Shown here: positions 46,301 to 52,559 of the stretch, one piece after another
Position numbering within the stretch: position 1 is the first letter of the stretch
Layout: the number at the start of each line of letters is the position of its first letter
The notes under the pieces: model-generated
Databases searched by the model: none
What the model was told of the DNA's origin: nothing
The model's input: only the letters and a program-made list of their open reading frames with translations
NCBI GenBank assembly: GCA_017591395.1
Contig: WEDG01001469.1
Span: 124,001-188,000 of the forward strand
DNA length: 64,000 nucleotides
Direction of reading: 5' to 3'
Origin: Schistocephalus solidus
Taxonomy: Eukaryota > Platyhelminthes > Cestoda > Diphyllobothriidea > Diphyllobothriidae
Position numbers and translations under genes: made by a program

Positions 46301-49300
46301 CTGCCCGTCGTAGGTTTGAATCCCAACGAGGCTGCCAATTTTTTTCGCATTTGTGTCAAAATAAACCTGTCTCATATCTTTGCGTCCACATTCTATTAGG
46401 CGGCTCCGGCCGCGCCAGCCATCTGCGCCCTCTCCCGCCTCCGTTCTTCCTGGCTTTGACCTAACACCGATCTCAGGTGGGGGAAGGGATAGAGTGTGGT
46501 AGCTGCAGCGCAAGTCTTCTATCACTTAAAAATAATTCACGTGCAAGTCACCGTCCCTGCGCCACCATGCATACGGTGGGCGTCGTGGAAATCGATGGCT
46601 GAACTGTCGAAGTGGTTTGGGCGTGTTGTGAGTCTCACATACCGAGAGTCCCGTACAGTCTGTCTGAACTCGACTTCTTCCCGCTGTCAAAAATACAGAA
46701 GATGCTGGCTGATAACTCGACCGTGTACTATGTTCCGCAATTAGTGGCGCCTCTTTAGTCAACCTTTCGTTATTGTCTCTTTCTTATCTTTCCCGGAGAC
46801 TTATCCTTTCCTCTCAGCCTAGCTTACATCCTGATCTACGGGGCTTCAAAAACTTGCACGCGGGTTGTGTCGACAATCCTTGATGTCTGATGTCTCTTTT
46901 AGGTAGTTCCTGATGATCCTGTCCATGGAAGTTATACTCAGGCAGCAGAAAACACAACTACACAGGAGGACAACAAAGAATGTTCGGAGGATAATGCTGC
47001 AACTCTCGATAAGCCCCTAACGCTCAAGTCCTCCGTCGTTAACACTGCTAGTTCCTGTCAAGATATCCGTCTGCAAGACCTTGAGGACTGCGCTAGCTCT
47101 GCCAAAAGGCCGCGATTAAAATCTCCTCCCACCAGCGAATATGAACTTTCTTCGAAAGAATCCCAAGATTCTGTGGTACGTTTTTGACACTTGAACTATA
47201 TTTTGCTAGTGTACTCGATTTGTTTCACGATAGTAGGTTATGAAGTTAGTTACTGCTGTCTGTCGTAGACTTTCTACCCTTTTTTTCAGTGTTTATAGTT
47301 GGTCGATTTTAATTGATTGCTGCTGCCTTCAAATCTTTATACTGTTTTTCTTGGTGGGATTTCGCGAACTTTCGCCTGTTATTTGCACGGTCGTTCTCTA
47401 CTGCCTCTGAGAAATCATCGCCCTTTTTCATATTAACCTCTCAGGACACCCAGAAACTTTTTTGTCCTCAAAATACTTCATGTTGACTCTGTTTATACAA
47501 GACATCCTGTTCATTATCTTGCTGTTGTAAGTCTCTGCTGATCATAAAACGATTTCCCAAACTTACGCTTATGCGCCGTCATCTACCAGCCTAAATGCGG
47601 ATCTTTAAGTAATTTCCTTGCGTTTTTCGTGTATAATGAACGGTGGGGTTTGATTTCCTGTTTGGTGAACTGCAAGCCCTGCAGTTGAGCTGATTGGGCA
47701 TTTGCGGAGTTTGTGGAGCGCTTCCAAGCCTGTCCATCTGGTATTGTACTGGCTACTGCCGTTGATCCACGCGGTGGTGCATTTTGACGTGCCGCGCACG
47801 GCCGAGGTCTACATACATCGCTGCGGTCGAACTGCCCGTGTCCAGCGTCGGGTTGCGAGCATTCTTCTGGTGGAACCGTCTGAGAATGTCCGCTGGTACA
47901 AGGTAGCCCAGAGTCTCCACAGCGGTGCATCGGGTAGGTTTGCGTGTTTGTGTGGGGGGGGGGGGGGGGAGTGATGGCACGCCTAGGGGCCCCGACCGCG
48001 CCAACCACCTGCGGCCTCTCCCATCTCTGGTCTTCTTGACTCTGTCTTGACACTGGGCTCAGGTGGGGTAGGAGAGAGTTCGGTAGATGCAGCGCAAGTC
48101 TCCTATCACTATAAAATAAATCACGCGCAAGTCACCGTACCTGCATCAGCCTGCTGTGGGACGTACAGTGGACCTCGTCGAAATCGACGGTTGAACTATC
48201 GGACTTCTGTTTGACTGTCCCAGAGACTGCATGCGCGCATGTTCCGGCCCCTCGACAACCGTGAGCATATGAGTCCTATCACGGCATAGGTACCACAGGC
48301 GGAAGATTTATACGCGCTTGTAGTGCTTCTCCTAGACTAACTTAAATATTCAGTTTTAGAACAAAATGTAGATAACCATCAGCGTCCTGTGCTCCAGATA
48401 GCTTGGTGCCTGTCGCTTATAGATGACTGGGTAAATAAAATCATGGCAACAGTCAAGTGAAAAAAAAAATTGTTTTCCCCAGTTCGTAGAATAAATTTTT
48501 TGTTGGAAGTTGAAAGTTTACTGTGCAACGATGCTTTGTAAATCATTATGGGTTTATTCCTCATAAATTTCTATTTTATATAGTGTATTTTACGTTTGAC
48601 TAGTATGAAAATGATTTGTTTGGTTTCCTCGTTATTGAAGCCTCACCGTTATACTTACCGCAATGTCCCACATCAAACACCTGGCTATCGGCTGCAGAAC
48701 TGGCTTATACATCGCAAATCTTATCAGAATTAAGGGGTTTCCCCTAAAAAAATTTCTCTCCGGCGACGGTGGGGATCTTCCAGCCTCCCGCAACGATAGT
48801 GGGCATTTTTTGTTTTTGATATTTCCATTTGGTTGTCAGAAGATGTTTTGCGCATCTTGCTACTTCCAGCAACCTATTATGGTATATCATAAAGGCTGTT
48901 GCCGAAGGAGTTTCTCGGAAAATGATTTTGTGTGGTTCGCGGTTTAAGTCGAAGTAAATAAACTCCCATTATAAACGCCTGTGATGATTAGGTTCTTGGT
49001 CGAGACTAGTCCTTCATATCCATCTGTAGATCAGACAAAATCGAAGAATTTTCACTATAAATACACATATCTGACGCATACAGCCGCTTTTTATGCATCA
49101 GACAGCTAGCTTTGTTGTATTGACCACCTTACTCCTCACAAGTCCACTTCGATGATTACCTTAGCCACCCGTATTCGAGTGGGCTTGACCTCCTTTAACT
49201 GGATGCCATTGAATAGGCATACGCAGAACCTTTTCTCCGAATTGGCTTTCTTATCGCAATAACTTGGTCAAACGGGGACATTTTTTGGAGTTTTACCGAA

Positions 49301-49864
49301 CCGCCCCACTCAAAAAGTTGGCGATTGTGCATTCAGGAAAATCGCCCATACCATTGGTGGTTTCTACTAATGTTTTTGTCGCTTCCTTTTCCCTCACCTT
49401 TATGTTTTCGTTTTTGTCCTCTCTTCTTGTTTCCCAACGAATCGCCTTAAGTAAAAAATAAGTATAGATATTTCAGTTGTAACACCCTTAAGCCTCATCG
49501 CAGATAATATCCTTTATTTTTCATCTCTTTCCTTGACAAATTTACCCCTTCCGCCTTACAGAGCGCTGACCTGAGCCGCGCGTCTGTGAACAAAATGGAT
49601 CAGGAATCTGGTGAATGGGTCCCTGCCACAGAAAGCGCTATAACGGAAACTGCACCCCCAGCGAACGTGAAACTGCCATCCCTGGAGAGTATACCTGCTT
49701 CGGAGCAGCAGCTTGAGGAGGGCTCTAGTGCCCAAATTGTAGAAGAACCTCAGGCACAGCTCGAGGTTGAGGCTCCAGCAGCGGCGACGGTGGTGACGAT
49801 GGCAGAAGATGGCACACCAAACGCACACATTGACTCCGAGACAGGGGAGCAAGAATCATCCTAG
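31332..49864 (+). CDS. PPP4R2: Serine/threonine-protein phosphatase 4 regulatory subunit 2, spliced gene
   Basis: Regulatory subunit of the nuclear PP4 complex (with catalytic PPP4C and usually PPP4R3), which in other animals dephosphorylates DNA-damage and splicing targets. Exons: 31332-31368, 31407-31485, 31518-31688, 31723-31854, 32987-33293, 37302-37604, 42806-43129, 46903-47175, 49562-49864. They sum to 1929 nt, giving 642 codons plus TAG with no internal stop; all introns are GT-AG and phases match (1,2,2,2,0,0,0,0). Residues 1-139 match the conserved PPP4R2 domain: [18 protein letters not shown], a LIPW block, [11 protein letters not shown], and [14 protein letters not shown]. The tail (140-642) is rich in Ser, Thr, Glu and Asp, with DEDEEDDD at about 184-191 and a basic nuclear-localisation-like AKRPRLK at about 518-524, comparable in place to the basic motif of the vertebrate tail. 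Vertebrate PPP4R2 is about 417 residues, so this tail is unusually long. An alternative in-frame ATG at 31317 would add five residues. Confidence 0.93.
31407..31485 (+). CDS. PPP4R2: PPP4R2 exon 2
   Basis: Encodes (S)[20 protein letters not shown] and RHGQT, matching the FEKRGKK...VLDQFL..VAKTGET stretch of the vertebrate protein. The donor is GTACGT at 31486; intron 2 is only 32 nt (31486-31517). Confidence 0.92.
31518..31688 (+). CDS. PPP4R2: PPP4R2 exon 3
   Basis: Encodes the block from [19 protein letters not shown] to [16 protein letters not shown], the helical core of the domain (vertebrate MIQWSQFKGYFIFKLEKV and MKERILKIVTGFNG). Intron 3 is 34 nt (31689-31722). Confidence 0.93.
31723..31854 (+). 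CDS. PPP4R2: PPP4R2 exon 4, most conserved block
   Basis: Encodes [32 protein letters not shown], and [11 protein letters not shown]. The vertebrate protein has IPFTIQRLCELL, PRRNYTGTDKFLRGVEKN and VMVVSCV here, which is the signature that identified the gene. The donor GTAAGT at 31855 is consensus. Intron 4 (31855-32986, 1132 nt) contains no recognised element. Confidence 0.95.
32987..33293 (+). CDS. PPP4R2: PPP4R2 exon 5, start of acidic tail
   Basis: Starts after TTTTCAG and completes the Asn codon left in phase 2 by exon 4. Encodes [20 protein letters not shown], then a Ser-rich stretch, the acidic cluster [11 protein letters not shown], and further Ser/Thr. It ends in phase 0 at Arg before GTATGC. 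Low-complexity acidic tails are usual for PPP4R2 and are poorly conserved. Confidence 0.88.
33840..34140 (-). repeat. Dispersed repeat R1, copy 2 (degenerate)
   Basis: Shares, in diverged form, the GGCTGCAATGGCTC, TCTGGTCTTCTTGA and CGCGCAAGTTACC landmarks of R1 in the same order as copy 1. It faces copy 3 across a centre near 34190, so the two can pair as a ~300-nt inverted repeat inside intron 5. Confidence 0.65.
34235..34797 (+). repeat. Dispersed repeat R1, copy 3
   Basis: Full-length copy matching 55590-56157 almost base for base over long stretches: from ACAGTTCGACCGTCGA through GAGTGGGAGTGCC to GGCGCATTGGCTGACGGGTCG. It is followed directly by a partial second unit (34798-35015). Confidence 0.88.
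34798..35015 (+). repeat. Partial second R1 unit, diverged
   Basis: Repeats the right half of R1: a GGAGCCATCGCC...CCAGTCCACTGGTCAGCCACT block, a GTGGTCTGGT block, then GGCAGCCTTCCAAGCCACGG and CACCGTGAT. These match about 34520-34655 at lower identity. It therefore behaves as a tandem, older subfamily copy. Confidence 0.6.
35030..36150 (-). mobile_element. LINE-D deletion derivative (5' UTR/endonuclease joined to C-terminal zinc fingers)
   Basis: On the - strand, 36150-35770 matches an untranslated leader and 35590-35290 encodes the start of the LINE-D endonuclease ([13 protein letters not shown], [27 protein letters not shown]). At about 35275 the reading jumps straight to the element's extreme C-terminus: [20 protein letters not shown], then [19 protein letters not shown], a C2H2 zinc finger. 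The remaining endonuclease and the whole reverse transcriptase (about 2.3 kb in the longer copy at 56161-59400) are missing. Both ends are kept, so this is either one internal deletion or a non-autonomous family. Confidence 0.8.
37302..37604 (+). CDS. PPP4R2: PPP4R2 exon 6
   Basis: Begins after ATTTTAG with [20 protein letters not shown] and ends with DSEGAELSK before GTAAGT. It is exactly 101 codons with phase 0 at both ends. Ser/Pro and Asp/Glu rich, with no folded domain recognised. Frame and phase agree with exon 5, which supports the long (4 kb) intron. Confidence 0.85.
39445..40010 (+). mobile_element. LINE-C family reverse-transcriptase C-terminal fragment
   Basis: The broken + strand frame reads [13 protein letters not shown], then [42 protein letters not shown] and a [17 protein letters not shown] remnant. 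This corresponds to the thumb and C-terminal part of the element at 52560-55520 (there RVYHASIRSVL and RLRWFGHLLRRPSHDLSS). A frameshift near 39520 and an in-frame stop near 39865 are visible. Confidence 0.75.
41225..41500 (+). mobile_element. tRNA-derived SINE, copy A
   Basis: The head resembles a tRNA with internal RNA polymerase III promoter boxes: an A-box-like TGGCTCGATAATCAGG (41231 onward) and a B-box-like GGTTCCATTCT (41275-41285). The body that follows (AGAAATAGCCATTCCAGTTC, CCCTTGTCTTTGTCGGCAA, then GGAGGCCATGAGGTGGCTGC) matches the body of the copy at 50840-51020. It abuts the Penelope-like relic on its right. Confidence 0.65.
41531..42360 (+). mobile_element. Penelope-like element relic (reverse transcriptase and GIY-YIG end)
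   Basis: Starts at the catalytic box [19 protein letters not shown] (YVDD at 41540-41551), continues with [12 protein letters not shown] and, after one in-frame TAA at 41642, [35 protein letters not shown] and [13 protein letters not shown]. This is the order of the Penelope reverse transcriptase from motif C through the thumb. Further on, after frame breaks, VVYQLQ.ICRGC and [19 protein letters not shown] resemble the linker and C-terminal GIY-YIG endonuclease. The conserved catalytic residues of GIY-YIG are not all readable. Nothing upstream of the YVDD box is present; the SINE sits there instead. Penelope-like elements are known in flatworms. Confidence 0.78.
42546..42560. repeat. Homopolymer of 15 C
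   Basis: Uninterrupted C tract at the right edge of the Penelope-like region. Similar G runs occur at 47954-47969 and 54197-54211. Its length may be uncertain in the assembly. Confidence 0.9.
42806..43129 (+). CDS. PPP4R2: PPP4R2 exon 7
   Basis: Begins after TTTTTTAG with [20 protein letters not shown] and ends with [11 protein letters not shown] before GTGAGC. 108 codons, phase 0 at both ends. Very rich in Ser, Thr, Pro and Glu. The opposite strand carries a 180-codon frame (42865-43407), which is a shadow of this low-complexity exon. Confidence 0.85.
45838..45920 (-). tRNA. tRNA-like sequence (pseudogene or SINE head)
   Basis: On the - strand, GGCCTCG (45918-45912) can pair perfectly with CGAGGCC (45847-45841) as a 7-bp acceptor stem. 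A B-box/T-loop GGGTTCGAATCC lies at 45855-45866, and an A-box-like TAGTTCAGGTGG at about 45901-45911. However, the D-stem does not pair, no clean anticodon stem-loop is visible, and a run of ten G/C sits between the T-loop and the acceptor strand. I therefore read it as a decayed tRNA or tRNA-derived SINE head rather than a working gene. Confidence 0.5.
46250..46335 (+). tRNA. tRNA-like sequence (pseudogene or SINE head)
   Basis: The 5' GGCATCC and 3' GGCTGCC ends pair at six of seven positions. A D-arm-like ACTCGGGTGGTTAGAGC and a T-loop-like GGTTTGAATCC (46313-46323) are present. AGTT-GGGCTAA-AACT can form a short anticodon-type hairpin with GCT in the anticodon place, followed by an interval that could be a long variable arm as in serine tRNAs. 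The T-stem pairs poorly. A partial R1 copy follows 55 bp downstream. Probably a pseudogene or SINE head. Confidence 0.45.
46390..46620 (-). repeat. Dispersed repeat R1, copy 4 (partial)
   Basis: Starts abruptly at TTAGGCGGCTCCGGCCGCGCC and runs through the CATCTGCGCCCTCTCC, CAAGTCACCGTCCCTGCGCC and ATACGGTGGGCGTCGT landmarks. About 230 bp of one end of R1 only; the other half is missing. Confidence 0.8.
46903..47175 (+). CDS. PPP4R2: PPP4R2 exon 8, nuclear-localisation-like motif
   Basis: Begins after CTCTTTTAG with [20 protein letters not shown] and ends with SKESQDSV before GTACGT. 91 codons, phase 0 at both ends. Contains [16 protein letters not shown], a basic cluster resembling the KRLRF motif in the tail of vertebrate PPP4R2 and likely to serve nuclear import (inference). 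A second AG four bases downstream of the acceptor would break the frame, so the first is used. Confidence 0.88.
47649..47933 (+). pseudogene. DEAD-box RNA helicase C-terminal exon fragment (DDX24-like)
   Basis: The + strand encodes, in two frames, parts of the second RecA domain of a DEAD-box helicase. First comes [19 protein letters not shown] (motif V region, 47707-47765; family LATDVAARG). Then, in the frame of 47702, [17 protein letters not shown] followed by HRCGRTAR (motif VI, Arg fingers kept) and [20 protein letters not shown]. The wording PRTxExYxHRxGRTAR fits DDX24 best. The sequence between motif V and the VVHFDVP block is missing, as if deleted between two CGCGGT repeats, shifting the frame. 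The right end (CATCGG followed by GTAGGT) looks like a splice donor. It lies in the sense orientation inside the last PPP4R2 intron. Confidence 0.8.
47954..47969. repeat. Homopolymer of 16 G
   Basis: Uninterrupted G run between the helicase fragment and R1 copy 5. It can form four-stranded structures and is prone to length error. Confidence 0.9.
47970..48205 (-). repeat. Dispersed repeat R1, copy 5 (partial)
   Basis: Starts at GATGGCACGCCTAGGGG and contains CTGGTCTTCTTGACTCTGTC, GATGCAGCGCAAGTCTCC and AGTGGACCTCGTCGAAATCG in the order seen in copy 1. Truncated at the same side as copy 4. Confidence 0.85.
49562..49864 (+). CDS. PPP4R2: PPP4R2 exon 9 (stop codon)
   Basis: Begins after CCGCCTTACAG with [20 protein letters not shown] and ends with SETGEQESS and TAG at 49862-49864. 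100 codons in phase 0, Glu/Ala rich like the extreme C-terminus of other PPP4R2 proteins. No AATAAA lies within about 1.3 kb downstream; the first canonical one is near 51190, so the polyadenylation signal is not identified. Confidence 0.88.
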   Translation, partial: SADLSRASVNKMDQESGEWVPATESAITETAPPANVKLPSLESIPASEQQLEEGSSAQIVEEPQAQLEVEAPAAATVVTMAEDGTPNAHIDSETGEQESS

Positions 49865-50838
49865 AGAATGGTTCTACAACCTCTCCCTTGCCCCTGAGCT
49901 GAAAAAAAACAGTTGGGTTATGGGGCAAATCCATTCGCTAGTGTCCTGTCTTACTAATTCTAGCCCTTCTCTTTTTCTCGGGTCTGTTTATGTCTCAGGC
50001 AGCGCTTTCCGAAAATGCCTTTTTTACGAAATTACTTATCACCCCACCAACAAGCTTTAGCGTCACTTCTGCCAGCCCCACCGGAACTGCACCCACTTAA
50101 CCAGCCTTACTAACAATTTTTCGGGTCTTGTGGACTGCCTAGTCGTCTGTCTATATCTTATCCGTTATCAGTGTGTTCCTACTCTCTCCCTCGTTTGAGG
50201 GTCATTGTGTAACCATTGTTTTTTGCGGATAGGTCTGTTTATTGTTAGGCATAATCATGTCTTCGCATGAGTTGCTTGTGTAAATTCGTCATATGTGTGG
50301 CTGCTGGAGCACTTGCGTTCACTTCCGTCTACACTTAGCCTCTTTTGGTCGGCCTAAGTGTATGTGCTGTATGAACCACTATGACTTCCAGCCGGCACCT
50401 CACTGGATGTTATGTGTTCATGGATGAAGATGACGTTTAAGGGACTGGATGTGCGTGTGCTTCTCTAGTAGCTGTAAATTAATCAGTAATTCTGGATTTT
50501 ACCATTTATCCTCTGCTCTTCGCGATTGGCTGTTGCTCTGTCATTCCGCAATCCGTCTGAAGGATATTCATCAGTAGCATTTCAGTTGAGCGTCATCCGA
50601 GTCACAGATGTGGGGACTCCTATTCCGCTTAGATTAAGGGCTGTTTGTCTACATGACTGACTAGTCTCGTTCACAGCCGACGAGACGTAGCCTAGCTGAC
50701 ACGACAACTGACCCCAGTGTTCACTGTCCAATCAACCCACAATCAAGTCGAAGATCTCCCTGGTCTGCGGTTGCATTATGCTGGTAGATGGATGCCCACC
50801 GATCGGATACGGGACTCGCTCGTCCCGTACTGCCTTAG
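49865..50838 (+). other. PPP4R2 3' UTR and downstream flank
   Basis: Ordinary sequence without a recognised gene. The 3' UTR presumably starts here, but its end cannot be placed because no clear polyadenylation signal follows. Confidence 0.4.
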
Positions 50839-50839
50839 T

Positions 50840-51025
50840 GCTCACTCTTAAGCCGCGCCGGCAGCCACACAGTGGCTACCGACAAAGACAATAGGGAGAC
50901 TAGAACGGCCATTTCTGATTTATCAACCAGTCGTACCCAATCCGGGTGTTGCACCACCTAAGGCTCGAACCCTTGACCTGTTGATTAAGAGTCAGGCGTG
51001 CTAACCACGATCGTTACGGTAAGTA
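50840..51025 (-). mobile_element. tRNA-derived SINE, copy B
   Basis: On the - strand, an A-box-like TGGTTAGCACG (51007-50997) is followed by GACTCTTAATC, which resembles a lysine-tRNA anticodon loop (CUU). A B-box GGGTTCGAGCC follows at 50972-50962. The body then reads ATCAGAAATGGCCGTTCTAG, TCTCCCTATTGTCTTTGTCG and GTAGCCACTGTGTGGCTGCC. The body matches SINE copy A at 41225-41500. The D and T stems pair poorly, so this is a SINE or pseudogene and not a functional tRNA. Confidence 0.65.
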
Positions 51026-52555
51026 ATTAATTATTGCCCATTCCAGTCTCCCTCATCCTCTGTATTCCGCATATTCTTCCGAACCCGTCCAGTTTTACTC
51101 ATTGAAGTGGTTAGCATTTGGCGTCAGCTGTCGGGCACAATCTGTCGTTTCTATTACCTAGAGCAGCTCTTAATGAGGGGCATACTGAAATAAAACTTTT
51201 GTGCGAGTTAGAAAGAGGAAACGTCTGCTATAACCCAACCGACCAATCACGCGATGTGAGCTCACGGGTTTGGTTGGTCGATGCCGTTGGATGGCACGTT
51301 TTTTGCGTCCAGCATTTCCCATAGTTTGCGTCGTTTCAATTTTTCTATTAACTGGTGTCAGGATGTTGGAAGTCAATGTACCGGATGGAAACTGAATGTC
51401 ATCAGTATTGCCTCTAATGTTACGGGTTTACCGATTCGTCGGAGCTGTGGAGTTTTGCTCATAGCAGCTCAGGATAACTGTTCTGAAGACGTAAAGTTGT
51501 AGGTGGGGTGCTCGCGTGTATGGTGGCCCAGAGACCTTTGACGTTCGGCAGATTCCAGTTTGAAATTGATACTTACCGATTTCACTTGTTATATGGTTCA
51601 CAATAGCGAAATAATCGATTTTTGTAATATATTACCGTTGCACTCCTCGAAAGCATCAGCTATTTTAGTGGTTAAAGGCTGTGACGTTTTTTTCGTCTGG
51701 TGGTCAGTTTCCCAGAATACCCCTATACACCTAGATCCAAACTGATTAAGCGGACATCAGGTCGTACTGCGAAGGTGCCGAACTCTCGGCTGTTTCTACA
51801 TATTTTGCTTTCTTGCTGCCTTGAATGACTACTCTCCCAGTAGAAAATACAATTGTTGCTTCTTATAACACCTATTTACTCATACCTAGGGCTTCCGTTG
51901 GGCTACGCTTCGCAAATTTAGTGTGATTTCACTTCGCGGAGTGCAGTTGCATGACCTCGAAGGCAATAAGTCGGAGCCGACTCTAGAATGGCCGAGATTT
52001 AGTGACGTTTGCTACTGGGTAAACGCCGCAGTGGGTATTGCTTAAAGTTCTTACGTTTGCCCGCTTTCCGTTATGGGAAAATGATGTGGAACGTTGAATA
52101 TCAAAAGGGACCCTCCTCTGGAAACAGTTTGATGTCAAGACCAGTAAACCTATTTTTATCCAAAATCAAAAATTATGTTGATTGGTTGGTTATGAAAGAG
52201 AAATGAAGCACACAGCCCGACAGAAGTCTTAAAGCTGAATAACTTTGACCCAGTTTTCTTACCGTCGTGGGTAGCTTTAAAAGGACTGAAACTTACACTG
52301 CTGTTTGCCTGACTACCAATGCTGAGCTTGGCATTTAGGCCACTTTAAATGGGCTTTCGTCAGACCCTACTTGCAAATGAATACGATGCCGAAGTATGCT
52401 CACCAAATCGTGATGTGCAGGAAAGAATCGAACTGTAGCTTTTTATTTTGCTTCCGATTGTCTGAGGTGGGGGCATAGTCTTGTTATTTGCAGGTCATGA
52501 AAGTTACTGAAATCGGGTTCCCTACTTGTGGTTCTAACAAGATTCTCCGAGTGAC
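51026..52555. other. Unrecognised, one possible trace of a LINE thumb region
   Basis: No gene recognised. Around 52345-52420 a short + strand peptide AFVRPYLQMNTMPKYAHQ resembles the thumb motif (F.RP.LEY...) of CR1-type reverse transcriptases, with nothing else to support it. Confidence 0.4.
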
Positions 52556-52559
52556 TACG

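Larger units (their letters stand above)
43130..46902. other. PPP4R2 intron 7 (3773 nt)
   Basis: Contains two tRNA-like heads (45838-45920 on -, 46250-46335 on +) and a partial R1 copy (46390-46620). From 43140 to 45830 I see no recognisable gene or element; open frames at 44502-44729 and 44881-45111 (-) have no known motif. Confidence 0.65.
47176..49561. other. PPP4R2 intron 8 (2386 nt)
   Basis: Contains a DEAD-box helicase exon fragment, a run of G and a partial R1 copy (all listed). 48210-49555 has no recognised feature; the 94-codon frame at 48663-48947 has no known motif. Confidence 0.65.

Noticed and set aside
47649..47933. Helicase segment as an extra PPP4R2 exon
   Set aside because: PPP4R2 exons 8 and 9 join in phase without it, and the segment is internally frame-broken.
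50940..51015. Functional lysine tRNA (CUU)
   Set aside because: The anticodon loop fits, but the anticodon stem pairs at only about three of five positions and the T-stem pairs poorly; the attached SINE body explains the tRNA likeness.
52345..52420. Separate LINE fragment based on AFVRPYLQMN
   Set aside because: One short thumb-like motif with no neighbouring block is not enough to call an element.
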